This document shows positions 17,776 to 25,940 of a stretch of DNA of 64,000 nt, piece after piece. Both the position numbers and the translations under genes were made by a program. The notes below the pieces were generated by a model. It was given only the letters and a program-made list of their open reading frames with translations. It did not search any database and was not told the origin of the DNA. Each line of letters begins with the position of its first letter. Positions within the stretch are counted from its first letter, which is position 1. Where the stretch lies: assembly GCF_020166495.1 (NCBI RefSeq), contig NZ_JAINZS010000006.1, positions 124,001 through 188,000 on the forward strand, given 5' to 3'. This DNA is from Robertkochia aurantiaca (GTDB lineage Bacteria; Bacteroidota; Bacteroidia; Flavobacteriales; Flavobacteriaceae).

Positions 17776-17812
17776 ATTGTCTTAAATCTCAGGCTGTGAC
17801 GGTGTGAATGCT

Positions 17813-17820
17813 TATTTTTG
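17813..17820 (+). promoter_or_regulatory. -7 box immediately before the small Cys-rich gene
   Basis: TATTTTTG matches TAnnTTTG exactly. It ends only 4 bp before the ATG at 17825, so a transcript started here would have little or no leader. Confidence 0.5.
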
Positions 17821-17824
17821 CAGT

Positions 17825-17983
17825 ATGATAACCAATGAGATCATACAACAAATACTGGTCTATGCCACCCTGCTGGCGGCTGCCGGCTATCTGGTAAAGA
17901 AATTCCTTTTGCCAAAGACTTTTCGTTCTCCCCTGAACGGTAAAAAGAAAGCCTGCGGCTCCGACGACTGCGGTTGTCACTGA
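17825..17983 (+). CDS. FeoB-associated Cys-rich small membrane protein
   Basis: A 52-residue protein: one membrane helix (about residues 6-24), a basic stretch, and a C-terminal tail KKKACGSDDCGCH with three cysteines and a terminal histidine. This is the layout of small FeoB-associated Cys-rich membrane proteins, which are commonly encoded beside feoB. It is separated from feoB here by the MFS gene. A role in metal handling is inferred from the Cys/His tail and the position. It could also be a recently relocated or independently expressed gene, given its own -7 box. Confidence 0.78.
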   Translation: MITNEIIQQILVYATLLAAAGYLVKKFLLPKTFRSPLNGKKKACGSDDCGCH

Positions 17984-18082
17984 GGTTTCTGATTTTTCCC
18001 TTACTTCGTTCGTTTTGCAGCTTTGGTAGCTGAAGCATTTTTTAGTACTTTCCATCTCCATTAACCTTTACCTGTACTATTC

Positions 18083-21000
18083 ATGAAATTGCTGCCAACC
18101 TTTTCAGCTCTTCTTTTGCTTAATTTTCTCAACGCTCAGGATACCCGGTTGTTGCGGGAACCCACTCTGAGTGACACGCACATCGTATTTGTACATGCCA
18201 ATGATCTCTGGCGGGTATCTCGTTCCGGGGGAGAAGCCGTGCGACTCACCAGTAATGAAGGTCACGAAAGCCTGCCACATTTTTCTCCTGACGGAAAACA
18301 GATCGCTTTTACCGCCGAATATGAGGGCAATACTGATGTGTATCTCCTGCCTTCGGAAGGGGGAAGCCCCAGGCGTCTGACCTGGCACCCTGCTGCAGAT
18401 TATGTGCAGGGGTGGAGTCCTGACGGAAAAATTCTCTTTCGTTCCAACCGTAAAGCACATCCTACCCGGTTGAACAAATTTTATACCGTTGATACCGAAG
18501 GAAATTTCCCGGAAGAAGTTGCTATCCCACGAGCAGCTTACGGAGAACTTTCGGAAGATGGATCGATGATCGCCTATGTACCCATTACTTTCTGGGATCC
18601 CGAATGGCGTAATTACAGGGGCGGACAAGCCATGCCGATCTGGATCGTGGATATGGAAACCAAAGAATTACAGCGTACCCCACAACCTACGGGAGAGAGG
18701 CACCTGGACCCTGTCTGGTACAAGGGAAAGGTGTTTTATATCTCTGAAAGGGACTATGCTGCCAATATCTGGTCGTATGACCCCAAAACAGCAGAAGAGA
18801 AACAACATACTTTTCATACTCAATTCGATGTCAAGAGCCTGGATGCAGGGAATAACGGGATCGTTTACGAACAGGGAGGTTACCTGCATTTCCTTGATCC
18901 GGATGGTGAGCGTACTGAAAAGCTGAGCATCACGGTGAGAGGAGATATGAATTTTTCTCGTCCGCGCTGGGAAGAGGTGAAGCCTGCAGACTTGTCGAAC
19001 GCGAATATTTCACCTACGGGTCAGCGTGCCATATTCGAATACCGGGGGGAGATCATCTCTGTTCCCCGCGAGAAAGGCTCCTGGCGTAACCTTACCAATA
19101 CCCCCGGGATCGCCGATCGAAGCCCGGTATGGTCTCCCAAAGGAGATAAGGTAGCCTGGTTTACCGATGCAGATGGAGAGTATAAACTTCAGATAGCAGA
19201 TCAGTTCGGGAATCGGGAGAAGCTTATCACCCTCGATAATGCCACCTTTTATTTCGAACCGGCCTGGTCACCCGATGGTACATACCTGGCATTTACCGAT
19301 ACCGATTACAACATTATTACCGTTGAGGTCGCCACGGGAAAGCAACAGATCATTGCCACCGATCGCTACGCGCATCCGAACAGGGCGATGAATCCCGTTT
19401 GGTCGCCAGACAGTAAATGGATCGCCTATTCCAGACAGCTGGAAAGTCATTTTAAAGCTGTTTTTGCACATAATATTGAAACAGGAAAAACGTTGCAATT
19501 GACAGAAGGGATCGCCGATTGCATCACCCCGGTATGGGACGCCGGCGGGAAATACCTTTATTTTCTGGGCAGTACCGATTACGGTCTCAATTCGGGCTGG
19601 CTTGATATGAGTTCCTACGATCCCGATGTGAGTCGTAACCTTTATTGCCTGGTGCTTTCTGCTTCAGATAAGGCGCCGATTCTTCCCGAGAGCGATGAAG
19701 AGACTGCAGAAAAAGAAGAAGACAAAAAAGAAAACGGTAAGGATAAAAAGAAGGGAGCAGAAGAAACGCAGGCGGTGACTGTGAAGATCGATGAAAACGG
19801 TCTCTGGAACAGGATTATTCCGCTGCAGCTGCAGGCGGCTTCGTATACTGCCCTCTTTCCTGCTGAGGAAGGACAGGTATTCATTTCACAGGTATCTGAA
19901 GAGAATCCCGGTGGAGCGATTATGCACCTCTATGACGTGAAAAAGCAGGAAGCCGAAGAGTTTGCAGCCAATGTGAATGAAAGCGTAGTGTCTTCTGACC
20001 GTAAGCATATCCTTTTGCGACAGGGTGAGAGCTGGGGAATCTATAAGACCAAAGGTTCTGTGAAGGGAAGCACCGAAGGAAAACTCAGTATTGATGTTCG
20101 TCTCAAGGTAGACCCCCGGGCAGAGTATCACCAGATTTTCAGGGAAGGATGGCGCTTCATGCGGGATTTCCTGTATGTCGATAATGTTCACGGTGCGCCA
20201 TGGGATACCATTTACGAATGGTATTCGCCATGGATCGATCATGTAAAACACCGTACAGACCTGAACTATGTGGTCGATATTATGAGTGGAGAGGTTTCAG
20301 TGGGGCATTCGTATGTTTCGGGAGGTGATATGCCAGACATAGACAGGGTTCCGGTTGGCTTGCTGGGATGCGACCTGGTTACAGACAGGGGGCGGTACCG
20401 GATCGATAAAATTTACGATGGTGGTCTTTGGAATCCCGGTGCAGACGCACCCCTGGCCCTGCCCGGACTGAATGTTAATCCGGGTGATTACCTGCTTTCG
20501 ATCAATGGCAGGGAACTGGAAGCTGCAGATAATCCGTATCGTTTGCTGGAGCAGACAGCGGGGCGTACCATTCAGATAGAAGTATCGTCTTCTCCTGAAG
20601 GAAAGGACCGAAGAAAACTCATGATCAAGCCTGTTTCAAGTGAAAGGAGTTTGCGTACAATCGACTGGATCGAGTCGAACCGGAAGAAGGTAGACGAACT
20701 TTCAGGAGGGAAGCTGGCGTATGTATACGTTCCGAATACGTCGGGAAGCGGATTTACTTCTTTTAACAGATATTACTTTTCGCAACAGGATAAAAAAGGT
20801 GTGATCATAGACGAGAGGAATAATGGAGGCGGATCTGCAGCAGATTATATGATCGACATTATGTCAAGACAACTGTTCGGTTATTTTAACAGCAAGACCA
20901 ATGATCACAGGCCCTGGACCACACCTATGGCAGGTATCTGGGGGCCTAAGGTGATGATCATAAATGAAAGAGCCGGATCGGGTGGAGATTTGTTACCCTA

Positions 21001-21343
21001 TATGTTCAGGGCTGCTGAACTCGGACCCCTTGTAGGTACCCGTACCTGGGGAGGTCTCGTGGGAACCTGGGATACCCCGAGGTTCATCGACGGTGGCCGG
21101 ATGGTCGCACCCAGGGGTGGTTTCTATGATATCGGTGGAGAATGGGCCGTTGAAGGAGAAGGAGTAGCTCCTGATATCGAAGTGATACAAACTCCTGCTG
21201 AAGTATTGAAAGGCAGAGACCCACAGCTCGAAAGGGCGGTTGAGGAAGCCTTGAGATTACTGGAAGGAAACGAATTCGAACCGAGGCCGGAGCCCGATGC
21301 ACCCATTCGCTGGAAACGACCCGAAACCAAAGGGAAAGAATAA
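18083..21343 (+). CDS. Tricorn-type S41 protease with WD40-like propeller and PDZ domain
   Basis: Secreted or periplasmic protease of 1086 residues with an N-terminal signal (residues 1-17). Residues about 25-540 hold PD40/WD40-like beta-propeller blades with repeated SPDGK and WSPDG motifs. A charged Glu/Lys-rich linker (about 535-565) precedes a second propeller-like part, then a PDZ domain (about 760-850) and an S41 catalytic domain. The nucleophile is S966 in RAGSGGDLLPY. Tricorn homologues degrade peptides; in Bacteroidota they are usually exported. Confidence 0.92.
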   Translation: MKLLPTFSALLLLNFLNAQDTRLLREPTLSDTHIVFVHANDLWRVSRSGGEAVRLTSNEGHESLPHFSPDGKQIAFTAEYEGNTDVYLLPSEGGSPRRLTWHPAADYVQGWSPDGKILFRSNRKAHPTRLNKFYTVDTEGNFPEEVAIPRAAYGELSEDGSMIAYVPITFWDPEWRNYRGGQAMPIWIVDMETKELQRTPQPTGERHLDPVWYKGKVFYISERDYAANIWSYDPKTAEEKQHTFHTQFDVKSLDAGNNGIVYEQGGYLHFLDPDGERTEKLSITVRGDMNFSRPRWEEVKPADLSNANISPTGQRAIFEYRGEIISVPREKGSWRNLTNTPGIADRSPVWSPKGDKVAWFTDADGEYKLQIADQFGNREKLITLDNATFYFEPAWSPDGTYLAFTDTDYNIITVEVATGKQQIIATDRYAHPNRAMNPVWSPDSKWIAYSRQLESHFKAVFAHNIETGKTLQLTEGIADCITPVWDAGGKYLYFLGSTDYGLNSGWLDMSSYDPDVSRNLYCLVLSASDKAPILPESDEETAEKEEDKKENGKDKKKGAEETQAVTVKIDENGLWNRIIPLQLQAASYTALFPAEEGQVFISQVSEENPGGAIMHLYDVKKQEAEEFAANVNESVVSSDRKHILLRQGESWGIYKTKGSVKGSTEGKLSIDVRLKVDPRAEYHQIFREGWRFMRDFLYVDNVHGAPWDTIYEWYSPWIDHVKHRTDLNYVVDIMSGEVSVGHSYVSGGDMPDIDRVPVGLLGCDLVTDRGRYRIDKIYDGGLWNPGADAPLALPGLNVNPGDYLLSINGRELEAADNPYRLLEQTAGRTIQIEVSSSPEGKDRRKLMIKPVSSERSLRTIDWIESNRKKVDELSGGKLAYVYVPNTSGSGFTSFNRYYFSQQDKKGVIIDERNNGGGSAADYMIDIMSRQLFGYFNSKTNDHRPWTTPMAGIWGPKVMIINERAGSGGDLLPYMFRAAELGPLVGTRTWGGLVGTWDTPRFIDGGRMVAPRGGFYDIGGEWAVEGEGVAPDIEVIQTPAEVLKGRDPQLERAVEEALRLLEGNEFEPRPEPDAPIRWKRPETKGKE

Positions 21344-21348
21344 ATTGC

Positions 21349-21864
21349 ATGTCTAAGAAAGCACTGAAGAAATACCTGGAGGAACTGGATGAGCAACAAC
21401 TCAGGGAACAGATCCTTCATCTCTATAAAGAGTTTAAAGAGGTCAAGGTCTACTATGATTTTGTTTTCAATCCACAGGAGGATAAACTGATCAATGAGGC
21501 GAAAACCAAAATCGCTGAAGAATATTTCCCCACCAAGCGACGCAGGCCCAGAGCCCGGCCTTCCGTAGCCCAGAAATACCTGCGGCATTTTATCAAGATA
21601 GGTGTTTCTCCCATGCTGGTGGCAGACCTGATGTGGTATAACCTGGAGATCGCTCAGACTTTTAATAAGGAAAAGCAGCTGAACAGGGATGCCTTTTATA
21701 ACAGTATGGCGCGCTCATTCGATGAAGCTGTAAAATTTACCCTGGTACATGGATTGCTGGAACAATACAAAACGAGAATGATCAAGGTCTATTCAGAGGC
21801 GGGGGAACAAGAGTGGCCCAGTATGCCCCGCCTTGACCGAACCCTGGACCTGGTTGACCTCTAA
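21349..21864 (+). CDS. DUF6155 family protein
   Basis: Cytosolic, helix-rich basic protein of 171 residues. It opens with SKKALKKYLEELDEQQLREQ, contains a KRRRPRARPS basic patch near residues 64-73 and is rich in Lys and Tyr. It resembles DUF6155 proteins of Bacteroidota, whose function is unknown. It begins 5 bp after the tricorn gene and is probably co-transcribed. Confidence 0.75.
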   Translation: MSKKALKKYLEELDEQQLREQILHLYKEFKEVKVYYDFVFNPQEDKLINEAKTKIAEEYFPTKRRRPRARPSVAQKYLRHFIKIGVSPMLVADLMWYNLEIAQTFNKEKQLNRDAFYNSMARSFDEAVKFTLVHGLLEQYKTRMIKVYSEAGEQEWPSMPRLDRTLDLVDL

Positions 21865-21881
21865 TCGTAATTCTAAAGGAT

Positions 21882-22334
21882 ATGAAAAAAGCGACTTTAC
21901 TTATTTTAACCCTGTTCTTCACCGCAGTGGCAGTGAATGCACAACAATCCATTACTCGTTCAGACCGTGAAGCCATTATGGAGATTCTCGGGAACCAGCA
22001 GAAGGCATGGAACAAAGGTGATATACCCGAATTTATGGAAGGATACTGGAAATCAGACAGCTTATCGTTCACAGGTTCAGGTGGTCCGGTCTTCGGATGG
22101 CAGAATACCAAAGACCGGTATTTACGCAATTACCCCGATACCACCGCCATGGGGAAACTCGGTTTTACCGTTATAAGGTTACAGCAAGTAGCACCTTCTG
22201 TGGCTCAAATGATCGGTAAATTCGAGCTGAGCCGCAGCATTGGCGACCTCAGTGGGTATTTTACCCTGGTCTGGCGAAAATTCGGTGATGAATGGGTAAT
22301 TATCAGTGACCATACTTCTGCGGCTGCTCCCTGA
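21882..22334 (+). CDS. Exported NTF2-like/SnoaL (DUF4440-type) protein
   Basis: Small cone-shaped NTF2-like domain of 150 residues behind a signal peptide (MKKATLLILTLFFTAVAVNA). The order of elements (ILGNQQKAWNKGDIPEFMEGYW, then YFTLVWRKFGDEWVIISDHTS) is typical of DUF4440/YybH-like ligand-binding domains. No catalytic residues can be assigned. It lies 17 bp after the DUF6155 gene. Confidence 0.82.
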   Translation: MKKATLLILTLFFTAVAVNAQQSITRSDREAIMEILGNQQKAWNKGDIPEFMEGYWKSDSLSFTGSGGPVFGWQNTKDRYLRNYPDTTAMGKLGFTVIRLQQVAPSVAQMIGKFELSRSIGDLSGYFTLVWRKFGDEWVIISDHTSAAAP

Positions 22335-22386
22335 TATCGATAATTTCCCGACTTACATCTATTTATCTGAAATTCAACCGATTAAA

Positions 22387-22417
22387 TTGGTGTGAACCAT
22401 ACTTTTCGTTACCTTTA
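22387..22417 (+). promoter_or_regulatory. Promoter of the DsrE-type gene pair
   Basis: TTG (22387-22389), a 20-bp spacer and TACCTTTA (22410-22417) fit the Bacteroidota promoter with A as the last base of the -7 box. The downstream ATG is at 22490. Confidence 0.5.
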
Positions 22418-22489
22418 CTCTCCTTTTTAATCACTCCATAAATCACTGCTTTGCTTTGGTGTTTTTCAAAACAACCAAAAACCAGTATT

Positions 22490-23173
22490 ATGGAATTCAG
22501 ACAGCCAAATTCCAGACGAGGATTCATGGAAACCATGGCCCTGGGTGCTACGGGAGTAAGTCTCTCCCTTTTAGCCGGGCCACTGATGGCAAAGGAAGCC
22601 TTGTCTGTAAAAAAAGAAGACCTGATCAACAGCGAAAGCTGGTTTGATAAGATCAAAGGGAGCCACCGTGTGGTCTATGACGGTTCTACTCCCCACCAGG
22701 GTTTGCCCATCGCCTGGACCTACGTTTTTTACATGACCAACAATATGACCGACACCCCCGATGAAGACATGACTGCCGTATGTGTGCTCAGGCATAGTGC
22801 CATACCATTCGCCTTAAATGACGAAGCCTGGAAGCAATATAAGTTAGGGGAGTTCTTTGAGATCAATGATAATCAGACCGGAAACCCGGCCCTGCGCAAT
22901 ATGGCCTATATGCCGCAAAAGGGCGATTTTCCCGTTGATGAAATTCAGGGAATCAAACAATTGCAGGAACGTGGTGCCATGTTCTGTGTATGTGACCTGG
23001 CATTGAAGGTGTATGGTGGTTTTGCTGCACAAAAGATGGGACTGGAGGCCGACAAGGTATACCAGGACTGGAAAGCAGCTGTGATACCCGGAATCGAGAT
23101 CGTTCCTTCAGGAGTTTGGGCACTTACACGCGCCCAGGAAAAGAATTGTGGTTACATTTTTGCAGGTGAATAG
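22490..23173 (+). CDS. Tat-exported DsrE-like protein
   Basis: Protein of 227 residues starting at MEFRQPNSRRGFMET, a twin-arginine signal followed by a hydrophobic stretch (about 18-35). The mature part resembles DsrE/DsrF-like folds, which bind sulfur or act as subunits of sulfur relays, with FCVCDLALK as a possible CxC site. The closing pattern VPSGVWALTRAQEKNCGYIF is echoed in the next gene (VPDGILELVAKQKQGWGYI), so the two are related. The function is not known. Confidence 0.68.
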   Translation: MEFRQPNSRRGFMETMALGATGVSLSLLAGPLMAKEALSVKKEDLINSESWFDKIKGSHRVVYDGSTPHQGLPIAWTYVFYMTNNMTDTPDEDMTAVCVLRHSAIPFALNDEAWKQYKLGEFFEINDNQTGNPALRNMAYMPQKGDFPVDEIQGIKQLQERGAMFCVCDLALKVYGGFAAQKMGLEADKVYQDWKAAVIPGIEIVPSGVWALTRAQEKNCGYIFAGE

Positions 23174-23186
23174 TCTTAATGACAGT

Positions 23187-23609
23187 ATGATGAGACAAGT
23201 AGTGCTATTATTCGTATTGATGATCGGTTATCACGCCTTTGCACAGGAGAGTGTAAGGCCCGTGAAGATCGTCTTTGACGTAACCAGTGATAATGTAAAG
23301 ACCCAGGAATCGGCCGTTCGACATATTAAAATGATGTCGCAAGCCTATCCCGAATCAGAGTTCGAGATGGTCATGTACGGAGGTTCCATCGATATGGTAT
23401 TGCCGGGAAAATCGACCGTAGCTGCCGATATTGAAGAGCTTTCCGGCCGTGATAATATTTCGTTCAAGGTCTGTGAAGGGACCATGAAACGTCATAAGAT
23501 AGATAAGACCGCCCTTATACCCGGCGTAGAAACCGTTCCGGATGGAATACTGGAACTGGTGGCCAAGCAAAAGCAGGGATGGGGCTATATAAAAGAAGGG
23601 GGCAATTAA
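23187..23609 (+). CDS. Secreted DsrE-family protein
   Basis: Protein of 140 residues from the ATG at 23187, which gives MMRQVVLLFVLMIGYHAFAQ, a good Sec signal peptide; the in-frame ATG at 23148 would bury that signal and overlap the previous gene. The mature domain (VKIVFDVTSDNVKTQESAVRH onward) has the DsrE-like alternating fold, with one Cys in FKVCEGTMKRH. It lies 13 bp after the Tat-exported paralogue, so the pair probably acts together outside the cytoplasm. Confidence 0.75.
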   Translation: MMRQVVLLFVLMIGYHAFAQESVRPVKIVFDVTSDNVKTQESAVRHIKMMSQAYPESEFEMVMYGGSIDMVLPGKSTVAADIEELSGRDNISFKVCEGTMKRHKIDKTALIPGVETVPDGILELVAKQKQGWGYIKEGGN

Positions 23610-23642
23610 GCACCCCCCTCTTATCATTAGTTACAGATACAG

Positions 23643-23786
23643 GGGATATACCCTTGCATTGTCAGCATTTGTTATAACCTTCCAACTAAAAGGTTAACAA
23701 GACCCGGATAACATCCGAAACTGTTTAATTAATTTGATTTAGCGATTTGTTAATTAGACAAGGCTGACCACATGTAGGTATATCCC
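23643..23786. repeat. 144-bp element with nested inverted repeats between convergent genes
   Basis: The ends are GGGATATACC (23643-23652) and its complement GGTATATCCC (23777-23786). A second matched pair, GTCAGC (23661-23666) and GCTGAC (23763-23768), lies just inside at similar distances. Further inside are AACCTT..AAGGTT and TTAATTAA..TTAATTA hairpins. It fills the gap between the DsrE gene and the convergent S9 peptidase. It may be a bidirectional terminator, a MITE-like remnant or a structured RNA. Confidence 0.55.
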
Positions 23787-23790
23787 TTTT

Positions 23791-25815
23791 TTATTTTTTA
23801 TACTTTTCAAACCAGGCCACTGTGTGTTTGATCTTCGTGATCAGGTTGCTGGGCCTGCTGGCTATTCCATGCGAAGCCTCAGGTATTTCGACCAGCACGG
23901 TCTCCTTTTTTCTGATTTTGAGGGCGTGATACAGTTGTTTGGCTTCGCTTGGCGGGGTGCGCAGGTCTTCCATACCCACCATCACCATAGTCGGAGTCTC
24001 TATATTTCCAACGAGGGAAATAGGTGAGAACTTCCAATAGGTCTCTACATTTTCCCATGGCTGACCCGGGTAGCGGTAATTTGCATACCCATAATAATTA
24101 TCAGCTACCAGTGTTTTGCTGATCCAGTTCATAACAGGCTTGGCCACAACGGCGGCTTCGAAACGATTGTTCTTGCCGATGATCCAGGCAGTCATGATAC
24201 CCCCGGCACTTCCCCCGGTAACGAACAGCTGGTCTTCACTGGTATAACCCTTGCCGATAAGATGGTCAACACCATCCATTACATCCTGGTAATCGTCGCC
24301 CGGGTAGTTGTTGTATAGGAGGTTTCCGAATTCTTCTCCGTATGAGGTGCTCCCGCGTGGATTCGGGTAAAATACCAGGTAGCCTTCGGAAGCGTATAAC
24401 TGCATTTCTGCCGAGAACCGATCTCCGTAATTCAAAATCGGTCCGCCGTGATTTTCAACGATCAGCGGATAGCTTTTTCCCTCTTCGTAATGTGGGGGTT
24501 TTACGATCCATCCCTGAAGTTCCCTGCCATCAACCGAAGAGGTATAACGCACTTCTTCAACCTCTCCCAGCTTTCGGTGGGACAGAATATCGTCATTTAG
24601 TCCGGTGAGAATTTTGATTTTTCCTTTGCCCGAGGTAAAGGCAACCTCTGCCGGATGATGAGGATCGGTATAGGTGAAGGCGATCTCTCCCTCTTCATTA
24701 ACAGAATAGGATCCGCCAGGGTACGGCCGTCCTATGCTGGTGCCTCCCAGGTTATCAGCGATCACTTCTGTCGACCCTTTAAGGTCGGTATAACCGACCT
24801 TACTGTTCCCGAAATCATCGTAGGTGAAATACAGGCCCTTACCGTTGGCAGCCCAGTTTACCTGGTCAATACTTCTGTCGAGATCACCCGTGAGGGATCG
24901 TATCTCGCCTGATTCCAGGTTCATCAGGTAAAGCTCGCTTACCTGGTAGGTCTGTACCCTGTCTTCAAAGCCGGTAAAGGCGATCATGCTCCCATCGGGA
25001 GATACCACCGGAGACTCAGCCGGGCCTTTACGATCGGTAAGTGCCGTTGTTTCTCCGGTTTGAACATCAAGCCGGTAAATCTCGCTGTTTACGAAATCAT
25101 ATTCCCAGTCTTCATTGAGGTTGGCAGAAAAATAGATCGATCTTCCATCGGGTGACCAACTCAGGGGACCCGAAAAATTTCGTTCACCCCGGGTGAGTTG
25201 CCGTGCACTGCCCCCGATGGCGGGGATGACAAACAGTTGCCTGTATCCCGGTTGCAGGTATCCTCTTCCGTCTGCTTCATGTTTGAGACGATCGGTTATT
25301 CGTGGGGTGCCTGCCCACTTAGCACCTTCGGGCTTTTCGGGCATTCCGGCGATCACCGGGGCTTTCTCATCAACCATCATGCTGAAGGCTATATGAGAAC
25401 CGTCGGGTGACCAGGTAAGATGCGACGGACTTTCAGGTAATTGGGAGATCCTGGCTGAACGCCCGGCATCAACCCAGTAGATGAACAACTCAGCCCCTTC
25501 GTCGGTACTGCTGATATAGGCGATGCGGTCTCCCTCAGGGGACCAGGCCGGTGAAGATTCCCAATTTTGTCCTTCGGTCAGTTTCAGTTGGGTGCCTGAA
25601 TCGGTATCTAATAACCAAAGTGTACCCTGCCGCCGGTCTTTCATGATATCGAACCCGTTGCGCACATAGACGATATGCTCTCCGTCAGGAGCGATCTGTG
25701 GGTCAGAGGCATATTCCAGTTTAAACACATCCAGGTAATCGAAATTTGTTTGTTGTTGTGCTGTTACATTCAGGCAGAACAAGCCCAGGTAAAGGAGTAT
25801 AATCGTGTGTCTCAT
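23791..25815 (-). CDS. S9-family prolyl-oligopeptidase-type serine peptidase
   Basis: Exported peptidase of 674 residues with an N-terminal signal (about 1-19). An N-terminal TolB/WD40-like beta-propeller (about 35-390, repeated SPDG motifs) caps a C-terminal alpha/beta-hydrolase. The nucleophile is S536 in TGGSAGGIM; the expected Asp lies in the MEDLRTPP region and the His in EASHGIASRP. It resembles dipeptidyl/acylaminoacyl peptidases that trim peptides for uptake. It is convergent with the DsrE pair. Confidence 0.93.
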   Translation of the reverse strand: MRHTIILLYLGLFCLNVTAQQQTNFDYLDVFKLEYASDPQIAPDGEHIVYVRNGFDIMKDRRQGTLWLLDTDSGTQLKLTEGQNWESSPAWSPEGDRIAYISSTDEGAELFIYWVDAGRSARISQLPESPSHLTWSPDGSHIAFSMMVDEKAPVIAGMPEKPEGAKWAGTPRITDRLKHEADGRGYLQPGYRQLFVIPAIGGSARQLTRGERNFSGPLSWSPDGRSIYFSANLNEDWEYDFVNSEIYRLDVQTGETTALTDRKGPAESPVVSPDGSMIAFTGFEDRVQTYQVSELYLMNLESGEIRSLTGDLDRSIDQVNWAANGKGLYFTYDDFGNSKVGYTDLKGSTEVIADNLGGTSIGRPYPGGSYSVNEEGEIAFTYTDPHHPAEVAFTSGKGKIKILTGLNDDILSHRKLGEVEEVRYTSSVDGRELQGWIVKPPHYEEGKSYPLIVENHGGPILNYGDRFSAEMQLYASEGYLVFYPNPRGSTSYGEEFGNLLYNNYPGDDYQDVMDGVDHLIGKGYTSEDQLFVTGGSAGGIMTAWIIGKNNRFEAAVVAKPVMNWISKTLVADNYYGYANYRYPGQPWENVETYWKFSPISLVGNIETPTMVMVGMEDLRTPPSEAKQLYHALKIRKKETVLVEIPEASHGIASRPSNLITKIKHTVAWFEKYKK

Positions 25816-25833
25816 AAAAATCAGGTCTTTTTA

Positions 25834-25841
25834 CAAATATA
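25834..25841 (-). promoter_or_regulatory. Promoter -7 box for S9 peptidase
   Basis: Reads TATATTTG on the minus strand, a perfect TAnnTTTG, 18 bp upstream of the start codon. Confidence 0.55.
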
Positions 25842-25940
25842 AAATCCTGTGGTGAATTGTAAGGTTTTATTGTTTTATAACTCAGGAAAACAGCTATAAT
25901 TACCTATCTTCATGAGCTGAAGTAAAGCGTTTACAGCTGA

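Noticed and set aside
13192-17983. Horizontally acquired metal island
   Set aside because: No integrase, no tRNA boundary on both sides and no visible shift in base use; the genes are common in flavobacteria.
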